64,000 nt of DNA. Source: JADCCX01 sp031378805 (GTDB taxonomy: Bacteria > Pseudomonadota > Alphaproteobacteria > Rhizobiales > Beijerinckiaceae). The stretch spans positions 41,180 to 105,179 of the forward strand of contig JANNEO010000100.1 of NCBI GenBank assembly GCA_031378805.1, in the 5' to 3' direction. Below, piece by piece: positions 17,106 to 24,946 of the stretch; the first letter of the stretch is position 1, and every line of letters starts with the position of its first letter. The notes below the pieces were generated by a model. It ran no database searches. It was not told the origin of the DNA and was given only the letters and a program-made list of their open reading frames with translations. The translations under genes and the position numbers were made by a program.

Positions 17106-18121
17106 GATATCATCTCCCCCTGTTGAGATTTCTGGTTGATGCGCATTCCCGCAGCATCGAAGCGACTCTGGGCACTTGAGGCCCAATGCGCCGTCAGCTG
17201 GTCTCCCACGTGTATCGTCGATGCGCCCGGCAGCCGGATGGCAATCCGGCTTTCTTCGGAGGCCATAGACACAATCGTGTCTGCGCCCATGTATTCGACG
17301 GATGTGACAGTGCCATGGCGGCGCACCGCACCCGCCGGGCCTTCACCAAGGCCCACATGCTCAGGCCTGATGCCCAGCAACTCGTCCTTGTCCCGTACCA
17401 GGTTCATCGCAGGCGCACCGATGAAGCTGGCAACAAACGACGTTTCGGGCCGCATGTAGAGCGCGGCAGGCGTGCCTGCCTGCTCGATGCGGCCATTCTT
17501 CATCAGCACCACGATATCGGCCATGGTCATCGCCTCGGTCTGATCATGGGTGACATAGACCATGGTCATGCCGAGGCGCTGCTGCAGGGAGCGAATCTCC
17601 ACGCGCATCTCGTGCCTGAGCTGGGCATCGAGATTCGACAGGGGTTCGTCCATCAGGCAGACCGGCTGCTCGGCGATGATGGCGCGCGCCAGGGCCACGC
17701 GCTGGCGCTGTCCGCCCGAGAGCTGGCCGGGCTTGCGGTCGAGGTAGGGCAGAAGCTCGACGATGCCGGCCACTTTCTTCAGCCGCTCGTCCCGCTCGCC
17801 GCGCGGCACCCGGCGTACCTTGAGGCCAAAAATGATGTTCTCGCCCACGGTCAGGTGCGGAAACAATGCATAGGATTGGAACACCATGGAAATCCGCCGA
17901 TCCGACGGCGGCAACCTGGTAACGTCGCGTCCAGCAATGGTGACGGTGCCAGAGGTCGGCTCCTCAAGCCCGGCGATCAGGCGCAACGTTGTCGACTTGC
18001 CGCAGCCTGACGGACCCAGAAGGGCCACGAGCTGTCCGTCTGGTACAATCAGGCTGACATTGTTGACCGCCAGGGTTCCCGCCCAGCTTTTCGTCAAATT
18101 GGAGAGCGTCACGGTCGCCAT
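17102..18121 (-). CDS. CUT1-type ABC ATPase, UgpC/MalK-like
   Basis: A 339-residue ATPase with Walker A GPSGCGKS near residue 36, signature QLSGGQRQRVALARAI, Walker B VCLMDEPLSNLD and H-loop VTHDQTEAMT, followed by a TOBE domain with LLGIRPEHVGLGEG. It heads a six-gene minus-strand unit: ATPase, binding protein, two permeases, EEP hydrolase and broken phosphoesterase. ATPase-first order is less common for Ugp systems. The start ATG is 47 bases after the ureidoglycolate-lyase-like gene, so that gene may be in the same transcript. Confidence 0.9.
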   Translation of the reverse strand: MATVTLSNLTKSWAGTLAVNNVSLIVPDGQLVALLGPSGCGKSTTLRLIAGLEEPTSGTVTIAGRDVTRLPPSDRRISMVFQSYALFPHLTVGENIIFGLKVRRVPRGERDERLKKVAGIVELLPYLDRKPGQLSGGQRQRVALARAIIAEQPVCLMDEPLSNLDAQLRHEMRVEIRSLQQRLGMTMVYVTHDQTEAMTMADIVVLMKNGRIEQAGTPAALYMRPETSFVASFIGAPAMNLVRDKDELLGIRPEHVGLGEGPAGAVRRHGTVTSVEYMGADTIVSMASEESRIAIRLPGASTIHVGDQLTAHWASSAQSRFDAAGMRINQKSQQGEMIS

Positions 18122-18168
18122 GGACAGATGCTAGCCCATGATCATCGGGCAGCACAACGTCCTATCCA

Positions 18169-18654
18169 TCAGTTTGTTTGCGGATTGAGGATGACAAAGC
18201 CATTCGCAAGATCATGAAACACGGTGTCGTCACCGCGGCCCGTGCGTCGCATCGCCATGACAAAGGCTGATGGTGCCGCCAGGGGTGCCAGGCTGCGGTG
18301 CCAGACCCTAGCATGAAAGGTGACACCCGCCATTGCCGACACGGTGAACGCCCGTGCTTTCGTGATATCGGGTGAGCCATCGGCCAGCGAGGGGCACACA
18401 ACAACGAGGAAAGGACTGTCGGCGTGCGGCAGGAAAGTCTGGGCCGAAAAGGGATGATATTCCAGCCGCGTGATATCGAGCGGCAGCGTAATCTTCTCCG
18501 TCAGATACACCCATTCCAGGACAGGCAGCTCTGCCGTTGGATCATGCGCGAAAGCCGAACCCGCATCGGCGATGGCCGTGCCGTGCGTATGGCGGATCAC
18601 GCAGCCAAAAGGTGCAAAAGCCTCGTCCGAGATCGCTTCTGTCCGGATGATCAT
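18169..18654 (-). CDS. allA: Ureidoglycolate lyase family protein
   Basis: A 161-residue cupin-fold protein resembling ureidoglycolate lyase (AllA), which splits ureidoglycolate to glyoxylate and urea at the end of allantoin breakdown. Supporting segments are FAPFGCVI near the start, EYHPFSAQTFLPH, VTFHARVWHRSL and MAMRRTGRGDDTVFHDL. The ATG at 18654 gives the normal N-terminus. No allantoinase or allantoicase gene is adjacent, so the true substrate may be another hydroxy-urea or organic acid. It lies between a LacI regulator and the Ugp-type operon on the same strand. Confidence 0.75.
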   Translation of the reverse strand: MIIRTEAISDEAFAPFGCVIRHTHGTAIADAGSAFAHDPTAELPVLEWVYLTEKITLPLDITRLEYHPFSAQTFLPHADSPFLVVVCPSLADGSPDITKARAFTVSAMAGVTFHARVWHRSLAPLAAPSAFVMAMRRTGRGDDTVFHDLANGFVILNPQTN

Positions 18655-18756
18655 GAACCAGGGCCGCATCTGTCAATCTGCACCATCGGCCGAGCTGGCC
18701 GCGATGTCAAAGACGCCAGAACTCCAAGCCTTCCTTAGCGCAGGTGTGCATTGACT

Positions 18757-19764
18757 TCAGGGCCTAAGGCCTGTTGAGCGCCGCACGATGAGCTCGATCG
18801 GAAGGCATGTCGATTGTTCCGGTGCATTCCCCCGCAGGATCGACACCAGCTTGGCCGCCGCTTCCGCCCCGATCCGCGCCGTCGGCACATGCACGGTGGT
18901 GAGTGAAGGCGAGACATGGGCGGACATGTCGAGATCGTCGATGCCCGCTACGGCCAGGTCGCCGGGCACCGACAGACCACGCGCCTGGGCCTCGACCATG
19001 CAGCCGATCGCAATGAGGTCGATGCCGCCGATCACCGCGGTTGGTGGTTCCGCAAGCGCGAGCAGTTCGGCGCAGCCCATGCGCCCGCCAGCCAGCGTTG
19101 TCGGTTGCTGGCAAACAAGCGAGGGCGGCAGATTGAACCCTGCTGAAACGAGCGCCTGCCTGGCGCCTGCCAGACGCGCCTTCTGTCGATCATTGAATGT
19201 CAGGCTTCCCGTGATGATGCCGATGCGCCGATGCCCGAGGTCCAGCAGGTGACGCGCCGCAAGCGCGCCAGCCTGCGCGTTGTCGACAACGACAGATGAA
19301 AAACTGGCAGCCGGGCACCAGGTGAGCACGACGGGCAGTCCGGTATCGTCGAGCAGGGCGAGGGTTTCGGGAGCGCGCTCGGCACCGACCAGAACCAGAC
19401 CATCAATGCCCCGCGCAACAAGGGTACGGACCGCCTCCGCCTCCGCCGCCTTGTTGTAATCATGTGAGGCCACCAGAAGCTGGTAGCCCTCAGCGGCCAG
19501 CGTGGCTTGCATCGATTGCAGGGCTTTCGCAAAAATCGTGTTGTCCAGCGTCGGCATGACGGCACCGATCGTCATGGAACGGCCAGATGCCAAGGCACGG
19601 GCTGCCGCATCCGGCCGATAGCCCAATCGCTCCGCTGCGAGACGCACACGGGCGAGCGTTTCGTGTGACAGCAGGCCGGGCTGACTGATGGCGCGTGAGA
19701 CCGTGGCAGGTGAAACGCCCGCATCGCGGGCGACATCGCTCAGGAGCACCCTCTCGCGTTTCAT
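18757..19764 (-). CDS. LacI-family transcriptional regulator
   Basis: A 335-residue regulator. The N-terminal helix-turn-helix is LLSDVARDAGVSPATVSRAI, and the hinge helix is RPDAAARALASGRS. The rest is a periplasmic-binding-protein-like sensor with VLVGAERAPETLALLDD, HLLDLGHRRIGIITGS and GIDDLDMSAHVSPSLTTV. It is divergent from the transporter/HpsN-like operon. Three palindromes in the shared 186-base spacer are likely operators, so it probably represses this operon and itself until a small-molecule inducer binds. Confidence 0.9.
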   Translation of the reverse strand: MKRERVLLSDVARDAGVSPATVSRAISQPGLLSHETLARVRLAAERLGYRPDAAARALASGRSMTIGAVMPTLDNTIFAKALQSMQATLAAEGYQLLVASHDYNKAAEAEAVRTLVARGIDGLVLVGAERAPETLALLDDTGLPVVLTWCPAASFSSVVVDNAQAGALAARHLLDLGHRRIGIITGSLTFNDRQKARLAGARQALVSAGFNLPPSLVCQQPTTLAGGRMGCAELLALAEPPTAVIGGIDLIAIGCMVEAQARGLSVPGDLAVAGIDDLDMSAHVSPSLTTVHVPTARIGAEAAAKLVSILRGNAPEQSTCLPIELIVRRSTGLRP

Positions 19765-19772
19765 GGCATCAG

Positions 19773-19792
19773 CAATGAAAGAGTTTTCATTG
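19773..19792. promoter_or_regulatory. Probable LacI-type operator 1
   Basis: A palindrome with arms CAATGAAA and TTTCATTG around GAGT, 8 bases upstream of the regulator start codon. Its core ATGAAA-N4-TTTCAT recurs at 19833-19848, which supports recognition by one dimeric regulator. Confidence 0.6.
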
Positions 19793-19832
19793 CTCTGCCT
19801 AACGCTTTTATGGAGCGATTGAAAAGAATTTC

Positions 19833-19848
19833 ATGAAAAAACTTTCAT
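19833..19848. promoter_or_regulatory. Probable LacI-type operator 2
   Basis: ATGAAA-AAAC-TTTCAT, the same half-sites and spacing as operator 1, 60 bases away (about six helix turns), an arrangement suited to looping or cooperative binding. It overlaps an additional TTTCATGAAA palindrome. Confidence 0.6.
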
Positions 19849-19893
19849 ACGAGCGGCCAATTGACTCAAGGCCGGGAACTATCGCACCTTGAA

Positions 19894-19909
19894 ATGCAAG
19901 CGCTTGCAT
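19894..19909. promoter_or_regulatory. Perfect 16-bp LacI-type operator with central CG
   Basis: ATGCAAGCGCTTGCAT is a perfect palindrome with the central CG pair typical of LacI/PurR-family operators. It lies 42 bases before the first permease codon and differs from the other two sites, so it may be the main operator or belong to a second regulator. Confidence 0.65.
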
Positions 19910-19950
19910 AAAAAGCAATACGTGCAGAAAGCACAGCGCTCGCAAGGATC

Positions 19951-20742
19951 ATGCTCTTGAATTTCGCGCCAAGCCGAAGAGTCGGGATTGGGTTCGCAAC
20001 CTTGGCGGCACTCATCGGCCTGTGGTTCCTGCTGACAACAGTCACGGGGGCGATCACGGGCGGTCGCTTTCCGTCACCGGCTGAATTCTGGGCATCGCTG
20101 GTTCAAATCAATTCCCGGGGTTACGCAGGGGCGGCATTGGCGAGCCACGCGATACACAGCCTCAAGCTCGTCGTGATGGGCTTTCTGGTCGCCATTGCCA
20201 CCGGCGTCCCACTCGGCCTCTGGATGGGCTGGAACCGGCGGGTGGAGGCGCTGATCAATCCCGTCTTCCTGATCATACGTCCCATTCCTCCTCTCGCCTG
20301 GATTCCCCTGGCAATCCTGTGGCTGGGACTGGGCGACGCGGCCAAGATCATGGTGATCTGGTTCTCGGCTTTCGTGCCATCCGTCATCAATGCCTTCACA
20401 GGCGTCAGGAACATCGACCGCCCGGTGATCGAGGCGGCGCGGATGCTGGGCACGCCGCGCTGGCGGCTGGTCAGCGAGGTGATCGCGCCCGCTGCATCGC
20501 CAATGATCTTCACCGGCTTGCGCCTGTCGCTTCAGGCGAGCTGGACCACGCTGGTGGCGGCGGAACTTGTCGGGGCCTTGGTCGGCGTCGGCTTCGTCCT
20601 CAACATGGCACAGCAGGACATCTACCCCGGCATGATCCTTGTCGGAATGCTGACGGTCGGCATACTGGGCTGGGCCACGACCTGGCTGCTCGGACAGGTT
20701 GAGCGCCGCGCGCTCGCCTGGAACATCGCGGCGCGGGACTGA
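19951..20742 (+). CDS. ABC transporter permease, SsuC/TauC type (first of two)
   Basis: A 263-residue inner-membrane permease of the nitrate/sulfonate/taurine group with about six helices. The docking loop reads IEAARMLGTPRWRLVSEVIAPAASPMI and the preceding segment LIIRPIPPLAWIPLAILWLG is a group hallmark. It starts after a short CAAGG ribosome site and is followed 3 bases later by a second permease. It heads the operon opposite the LacI regulator. Confidence 0.88.
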   Translation: MLLNFAPSRRVGIGFATLAALIGLWFLLTTVTGAITGGRFPSPAEFWASLVQINSRGYAGAALASHAIHSLKLVVMGFLVAIATGVPLGLWMGWNRRVEALINPVFLIIRPIPPLAWIPLAILWLGLGDAAKIMVIWFSAFVPSVINAFTGVRNIDRPVIEAARMLGTPRWRLVSEVIAPAASPMIFTGLRLSLQASWTTLVAAELVGALVGVGFVLNMAQQDIYPGMILVGMLTVGILGWATTWLLGQVERRALAWNIAARD

Positions 20743-20745
20743 GCC

Positions 20746-21534
20746 ATGCACAGCCGTCCTCTCTCTTTGCGCGAAACGGTGATGATGGGCGGCCTGGGAC
20801 TGCTTTTGTTTCTCGGCCTGTGGACGGTCCTGACGGTCACGGGAATCGTGCCGCGCCAATTCCTGCCGACGCCGATGGATGTGGCGTCCCGCTTCGTCCA
20901 GCTGCTCACCTCGCCCTTCGCGGGCGCGACATTGCCTGCTCATCTGTGGGCCAGCTTCCAGCGCTATGCCTATGGCGTCTTGCTGGCCGCCTTCATCGGC
21001 GTGCCGCTCGGCCTGCTGATGGGCTGGTTCAGGCTGCTTGACGATATCGTCACGCCGATCTTCGATGGTCTGCGCTTCATTGCACCCATTGCCTGGGTGC
21101 CTTTCGCCGCGCTCTGGTTCGGCACGGGTGTGGGCGGCCCGGTGATGATCATCTTTGCCGGCGCGTTTCCGCCCTGCCTGATCAATGCGTATCGCGGCGC
21201 CCGCTTCGTGGAGCCAAGACTGATCGAGGCAGCGCGGATGCTCGGCACTGGAAATGTCCGCATGATCATGGAAATCCTGCTGCCCGCCGCCGTGCCGTCC
21301 ATCATTGCCGGTTTGCGCGTCTCCGCTGGTCTGGGCTGGCAATCGCTGGTCGGTGCGGAACTGATCGTGGCGGCGGCGGGCGTGGGCTTCATGATGGTCC
21401 AGGCGCAAGGCTCCGTGCAGACCGCAACCGTGATGACCGGCATGGTCGCCATCGGCCTCGTCGGAATGCTGATCGACGTGTTGTTGCGACAGGGCGAAGA
21501 CTGGCTGCGCCGCCGCCGTGGCCTGGAAGCGTAA
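20746..21534 (+). CDS. ABC transporter permease, SsuC/TauC type (second of two)
   Basis: A 262-residue paralogue of the preceding permease with GLRFIAPIAWVPFAALWFGTG and docking loop IEAARMLGTGNVRMIMEILLPAAVPSI. Most Ssu/Tau systems use one permease as a homodimer; two adjacent genes suggest a heterodimeric channel. It precedes the ATPase gene by 11 bases. Both carry aromatic-rich first helices and short cytosolic tails. Confidence 0.87.
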   Translation: MHSRPLSLRETVMMGGLGLLLFLGLWTVLTVTGIVPRQFLPTPMDVASRFVQLLTSPFAGATLPAHLWASFQRYAYGVLLAAFIGVPLGLLMGWFRLLDDIVTPIFDGLRFIAPIAWVPFAALWFGTGVGGPVMIIFAGAFPPCLINAYRGARFVEPRLIEAARMLGTGNVRMIMEILLPAAVPSIIAGLRVSAGLGWQSLVGAELIVAAAGVGFMMVQAQGSVQTATVMTGMVAIGLVGMLIDVLLRQGEDWLRRRRGLEA

Positions 21535-21545
21535 GGGGTATCGCC

Positions 21546-22343
21546 ATGGGTTCGATCAGCTTCAGGAATGTCGACAAGGTCTTCGGGCCACACGGCGGCG
21601 GCGTGAAGGCGCTGGACGATATCAACCTCGAGATCGCGGACCGCGAGTTCGTTGCAATCGTCGGCCCCTCGGGCTGTGGCAAGACGACGTGCCTGCGCAT
21701 GGTTGCCGGGTTCGAACCCGCCTCCTCAGGCGAGGTCGCCGTGAACGGCAAGATCGTGACGACACCTGGCCCAGACCGTGCCGTGGTGTTCCAGCAATTC
21801 GCCCTCTTTCCCTGGAAGACAGTGCGCGAGAACCTCGATCTCGGCCTGAGAAACAAGGATCTGCCAAAGGATGAGCGTGAGAGGCTGATCGCAAATGCGC
21901 TGAAACTGATGAGCCTCGACAGCCATGCCGACGCTTTTCCACACCAGCTTTCCGGCGGGATGCAACAGCGAGTCGCCATTGCCCGGGCCTATGTGCTCGA
22001 TCCGGAGGTGCTGCTGATGGATGAGCCGTTCGGCGCCCTCGATGCCCAGACACGGGTGGTGATGCAGGAAGAGCTCGTGCGCCTTGCCCGTCGCAACCCG
22101 CGCACTGTCCTGTTCATCACCCATGCGGTGGAGGAGGCGGTGTATCTCGCGGACCGCGTGGCGATCATGACGCGCCGCCCAGGGCGCATCAAGGAAGTGC
22201 TCGACATCAAGTCCGTGCGCGAACGGGAAGGCTGGGACAAGCTTGCCAGAATCGAGGACGTGATGGACCTCGAATCCTTCGTGCGCCTGCGGACCCATAT
22301 CTGGAAGTCGCTGCGCGAGGAGAAGGACTTCCAGAATGTCTGA
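21546..22343 (+). CDS. ABC transporter ATPase, SsuB/TauB type
   Basis: A 265-residue ATPase with Walker A GPSGCGKT (residues 40-47), Q-loop VFQQFALFPWKTV, signature QLSGGMQQRVAIARA, Walker B LLMDEPFGALD and H-loop ITHAVEEAVYLADRVAIM. The last motif with EEAVYLADR is typical of nitrate/sulfonate/taurine ATPases. There is no TOBE domain. Its 3-prime end overlaps the DegT-type gene by 8 bases, implying coupled translation. Confidence 0.9.
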   Translation: MGSISFRNVDKVFGPHGGGVKALDDINLEIADREFVAIVGPSGCGKTTCLRMVAGFEPASSGEVAVNGKIVTTPGPDRAVVFQQFALFPWKTVRENLDLGLRNKDLPKDERERLIANALKLMSLDSHADAFPHQLSGGMQQRVAIARAYVLDPEVLLMDEPFGALDAQTRVVMQEELVRLARRNPRTVLFITHAVEEAVYLADRVAIMTRRPGRIKEVLDIKSVREREGWDKLARIEDVMDLESFVRLRTHIWKSLREEKDFQNV

Positions 22344-23589
22344 TCAGGGCCGCGCTCCCATCCAGCGGCTGACCCGCGATCTGACGGAGCCGGAGCCGAT
22401 CCCGGAAACGGGCATCGCGCGTGCCGTCGAGCTGATGCGGTCGGGACGCCTCTTCCGCTATGGCGAGATGGGCGCGGACCAGCTTGATGTTTCGCTGCTG
22501 GAACAGGAGTTCGCAGCCTTCGTCGGGCGTCACTATTGCGTCGCGGTCAACTCAGGCGGGGGCGCGCTGTTCCTGGCGCTGAAAGTGGCGGGTGTGCAGC
22601 CGGGCGATCCCGTGCTGGTCAACGGCTTCACGCTGGCCCCTGTGCCAGGTGCGATCCTGCACGCGGCCGCAAAGCCCGTGATCGTCGAGATCGGACGTGA
22701 CTACGTAATCGATCCAGATGATCTGCACAGCAAGGCAGCGGCATCCGGTGCCAAGGTGCTGCTGCTTTCGCACATGCGCGGGCACCTCGCCGACATGGAT
22801 GCGGTGATGGCCGTGGCCGATGCGCTCGGTATCGCGGTCATCGAGGATTGCGCCCATGCGATGTGCGCCGCCTGGAGGGGCAGACGCATCGGCACCTTCG
22901 GCATTGCGGCCGCATTCAGCGCCCAGACCTACAAGCATCTGAACGCTGGAGAAGGCGGCTTCCTGGTGCTTGACGATGACGCCATGGCCGCTCGGGCCAT
23001 CCTGCATTCCGGCAGTTACATGCTGCATGGCCAGCATCTCAGCTCGCCCGGGCCGGAGGCACTGGCGGCCATGAGCGAGAACATCCCGAATTTCAGTATG
23101 CGCATGACGGCGCTGGCGGCAGCGATGCTGCGTCCGCAACTCGCGGAATTGCCGAGACGCGTCGCCCGCTGGAATGTCATCCATGACCGTATCGCAGCGG
23201 GTCTTCGCAGGTCACAGCACGCCCATGTGCCAGAGCGCTCCGGCGATCAGGTCTATTCCGCCACCTCGGTGCAGTTCTCGGCCATGGGCCTCGATGCACA
23301 GGAGATGGCGACGTTCCTCGGACTGGCACGCGAACGCGGGCTGCCGATCAAATGGTTCGGGGCGCAGCTGCAGGCGGGGTTCACCAGCGCACCGCGCAAC
23401 TGGCGCTATGCCGGTCAGCAGGGTGATCTTGATGCCACACACCGCGTGTTGTCCACGCTCTGCGATATCCGCACGCCGGTAACGTTGACAGACGCAGAAT
23501 GCGACCTGATCGCGGACATCGTGCGGGATACGCTCGAGACCGTGGCGGCAAGCCGCACAAGCAATGAGCCGCTGAGAGCGGCGTCATGA
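22336..23589 (+). CDS. DegT/DnrJ/EryC1-family PLP-dependent aminotransferase
   Basis: A 417-residue fold-type I PLP enzyme of the sugar-aminotransferase family. Segments: CVAVNSGGGALFLALKVAG (cofactor phosphate site), LVNGFTLAPVPGAI, VIEDCAHAMCA, and SAQTYKHLNAGEGGF in which Lys200 should bind PLP. Enzymes of this family act on keto-sugars, but some act on other carbonyl compounds. Its position between transporter ATPase and binding-protein genes indicates it modifies the imported compound. The last residues SRTSNEPLRAAS extend beyond the fold. Substrate unknown. Confidence 0.83.
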   Translation: MSDQGRAPIQRLTRDLTEPEPIPETGIARAVELMRSGRLFRYGEMGADQLDVSLLEQEFAAFVGRHYCVAVNSGGGALFLALKVAGVQPGDPVLVNGFTLAPVPGAILHAAAKPVIVEIGRDYVIDPDDLHSKAAASGAKVLLLSHMRGHLADMDAVMAVADALGIAVIEDCAHAMCAAWRGRRIGTFGIAAAFSAQTYKHLNAGEGGFLVLDDDAMAARAILHSGSYMLHGQHLSSPGPEALAAMSENIPNFSMRMTALAAAMLRPQLAELPRRVARWNVIHDRIAAGLRRSQHAHVPERSGDQVYSATSVQFSAMGLDAQEMATFLGLARERGLPIKWFGAQLQAGFTSAPRNWRYAGQQGDLDATHRVLSTLCDIRTPVTLTDAECDLIADIVRDTLETVAASRTSNEPLRAAS

Positions 23590-23623
23590 CTTATCCCACA
23601 CCAACCACAAGAGGAGGACGACC

Positions 23624-24727
23624 ATGAAAAGACTGTTCGCAGGACAAAGGCTATTGGCAGGACAACGACTTTTGGCAGGGCAACGGCTTATTGCAGGACT
23701 TGCCTTCGCCGCGGGGTTGGCGACCGCCACGCCAACGCTGGCACAAACGCCCGCACCCATTGGCGTCAGCTATCAGCCGTCGCTCTACTGGGCGCTGCCA
23801 TTTCACTACGCCACCGTGAAGGGCTGGTGGAAGGATGTGGGCCTTGCGCCCAACTTCACGACATTCCCGGCCGGTGCGCCGCAGATCGCGGCGGCCCCTT
23901 CCAAGTCATGGGACGTCGGCGGAACGGGTTCGGTTCCCGCAGTGCTGGGCGCGGTACGATTCAACATCCTCACCATCGGCATCACCAACGACGAATCGAA
24001 GACCAACGCCATGATGGTGCGCGGCGACAAGTTCGATGCGATCAAGGCCAATCCCTCCTCGCTCAAGGGCCAGCGCCTGTTGCTGACCACCAACTCCACC
24101 GTCGATTTTGCCTCGCGCAAATGCCTGGTGAAGATGGGCCTGGCCGCCAACGACATGCAGTTCGTCAACCTCGGCCAAGCGCAGATCATCACGGCGCTGA
24201 CCTCGAACAACGGCGACATTGCCGGTGTCTGGGCACCCAACACCTACACGCTCGAGGAGCGGGCCAGCGCGAAGTACCTCTGCTCGGGCGGTGACGCGGA
24301 TGCCATCGTGCCCGGTGCGTTGATCGTGCGCGCAGACTTCGCCAAGGAGCGTCCGGACGATGTGGCCAAGTTCCTCGCGGTGTTCCTGCGCGGCTGGTCC
24401 TGGGCCAAGGCCAACCCCGCCGAGGCCCGAACCCTGGCGCTCGACTTCTACAAGCAGGGCGGCCTCGAGGTCTCGGCACGCGCCATGGACCAGGAGTTCG
24501 CATTGCGCCCGACCTTCGGTCTCGACGAGCAGTTGAAGATCATGGCCCGCGGAGCGTCAGGTTCCACCGTGGATGGCTGGTTCGCGGAAATCGGCAAGTT
24601 CATCACCGATGTCGGCACCATCCCGGCCAACCCAGAGGCCAAGAGCTACATCACCGACGACTTCATGAAGCGCGTTTCGGCTGATGCCAAGCTCAAGGCT
24701 TTCGCAACCGAGTTCGACAAGAAGTAG
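23624..24727 (+). CDS. NMT1/SsuA-like ABC substrate-binding protein with repeated signal peptide
   Basis: A 367-residue periplasmic binding protein of the nitrate/sulfonate/taurine group. The mature part starts near PAPIGVSYQPSLYWALPFHYA and contains GWWKDVGLAPNF, SWDVGGTGSVPAVLGA and AGVWAPNTYTLEE. The signal peptide holds three tandem AGQRL(L/I) hexapeptides encoded by 18-base direct repeats (23639-23692), giving an unusually Arg-rich N-region. GAGGAGG lies in front of the ATG. It completes the transporter of the preceding two permeases and ATPase. Confidence 0.85.
   Translation: MKRLFAGQRLLAGQRLLAGQRLIAGLAFAAGLATATPTLAQTPAPIGVSYQPSLYWALPFHYATVKGWWKDVGLAPNFTTFPAGAPQIAAAPSKSWDVGGTGSVPAVLGAVRFNILTIGITNDESKTNAMMVRGDKFDAIKANPSSLKGQRLLLTTNSTVDFASRKCLVKMGLAANDMQFVNLGQAQIITALTSNNGDIAGVWAPNTYTLEERASAKYLCSGGDADAIVPGALIVRADFAKERPDDVAKFLAVFLRGWSWAKANPAEARTLALDFYKQGGLEVSARAMDQEFALRPTFGLDEQLKIMARGASGSTVDGWFAEIGKFITDVGTIPANPEAKSYITDDFMKRVSADAKLKAFATEFDKK
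23639..23692 (+). repeat. Three 18-bp tandem repeats inside the signal-peptide coding region
   Basis: Copies at 23639, 23657 and 23675, beginning GCAGGACAA or GCAGGGCAA, each encode A-G-Q-R-L-(L/I) with few mismatches. A fourth partial copy (GCAGGA) follows. Gain or loss of a unit keeps the frame. Confidence 0.8.
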
Positions 24728-24946
24728 GTGCTTCTATCCTTCCCCTTGGGGGAAAGTGGCCCGGATGAGGGAGAATCCCAGTGCTGGTGGTTCTCCTTCA
24801 TCAGTCATGCTCCGCATGACAGCTTCTCCATTCAGATGAGGCATGCCTCATCTGAACACCTTGATTGGCCAACAAGGGCAAGCCCTTTTTGGGTGGGAAA
24901 AGCGGGCGCATCGGCCCTCTCGCGCATTTCGAAAAATGGGAACACC
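24728..24946. repeat. Intergenic palindrome cluster (REP-like)
   Basis: This 219-base gap contains several hairpins: TTCCCC-TTG-GGGGAA at 24740-24754, GTCATGC-TCC-GCATGAC at 24804-24820, and a perfect 26-bp palindrome at 24831-24856 with half-site TTCAGATGAGGCA. The wording of the first two resembles degenerate extragenic repeats common in Rhizobiales. They separate the binding-protein gene from the dehydrogenase genes and may attenuate or stabilise the transcript. No T-run was seen after the large palindrome. Confidence 0.65.

Noticed and set aside
19861..19890. TTGACT as a -35 box for the first transporter operon.
   Set aside because: No convincing -10 hexamer at 16-18 bases; left out.
24728..24946. 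N-terminal extension of the HpsN-like protein by 73 codons.
   Set aside because: The region consists of palindromic extragenic repeats, and ATG 24947 gives the normal family length.
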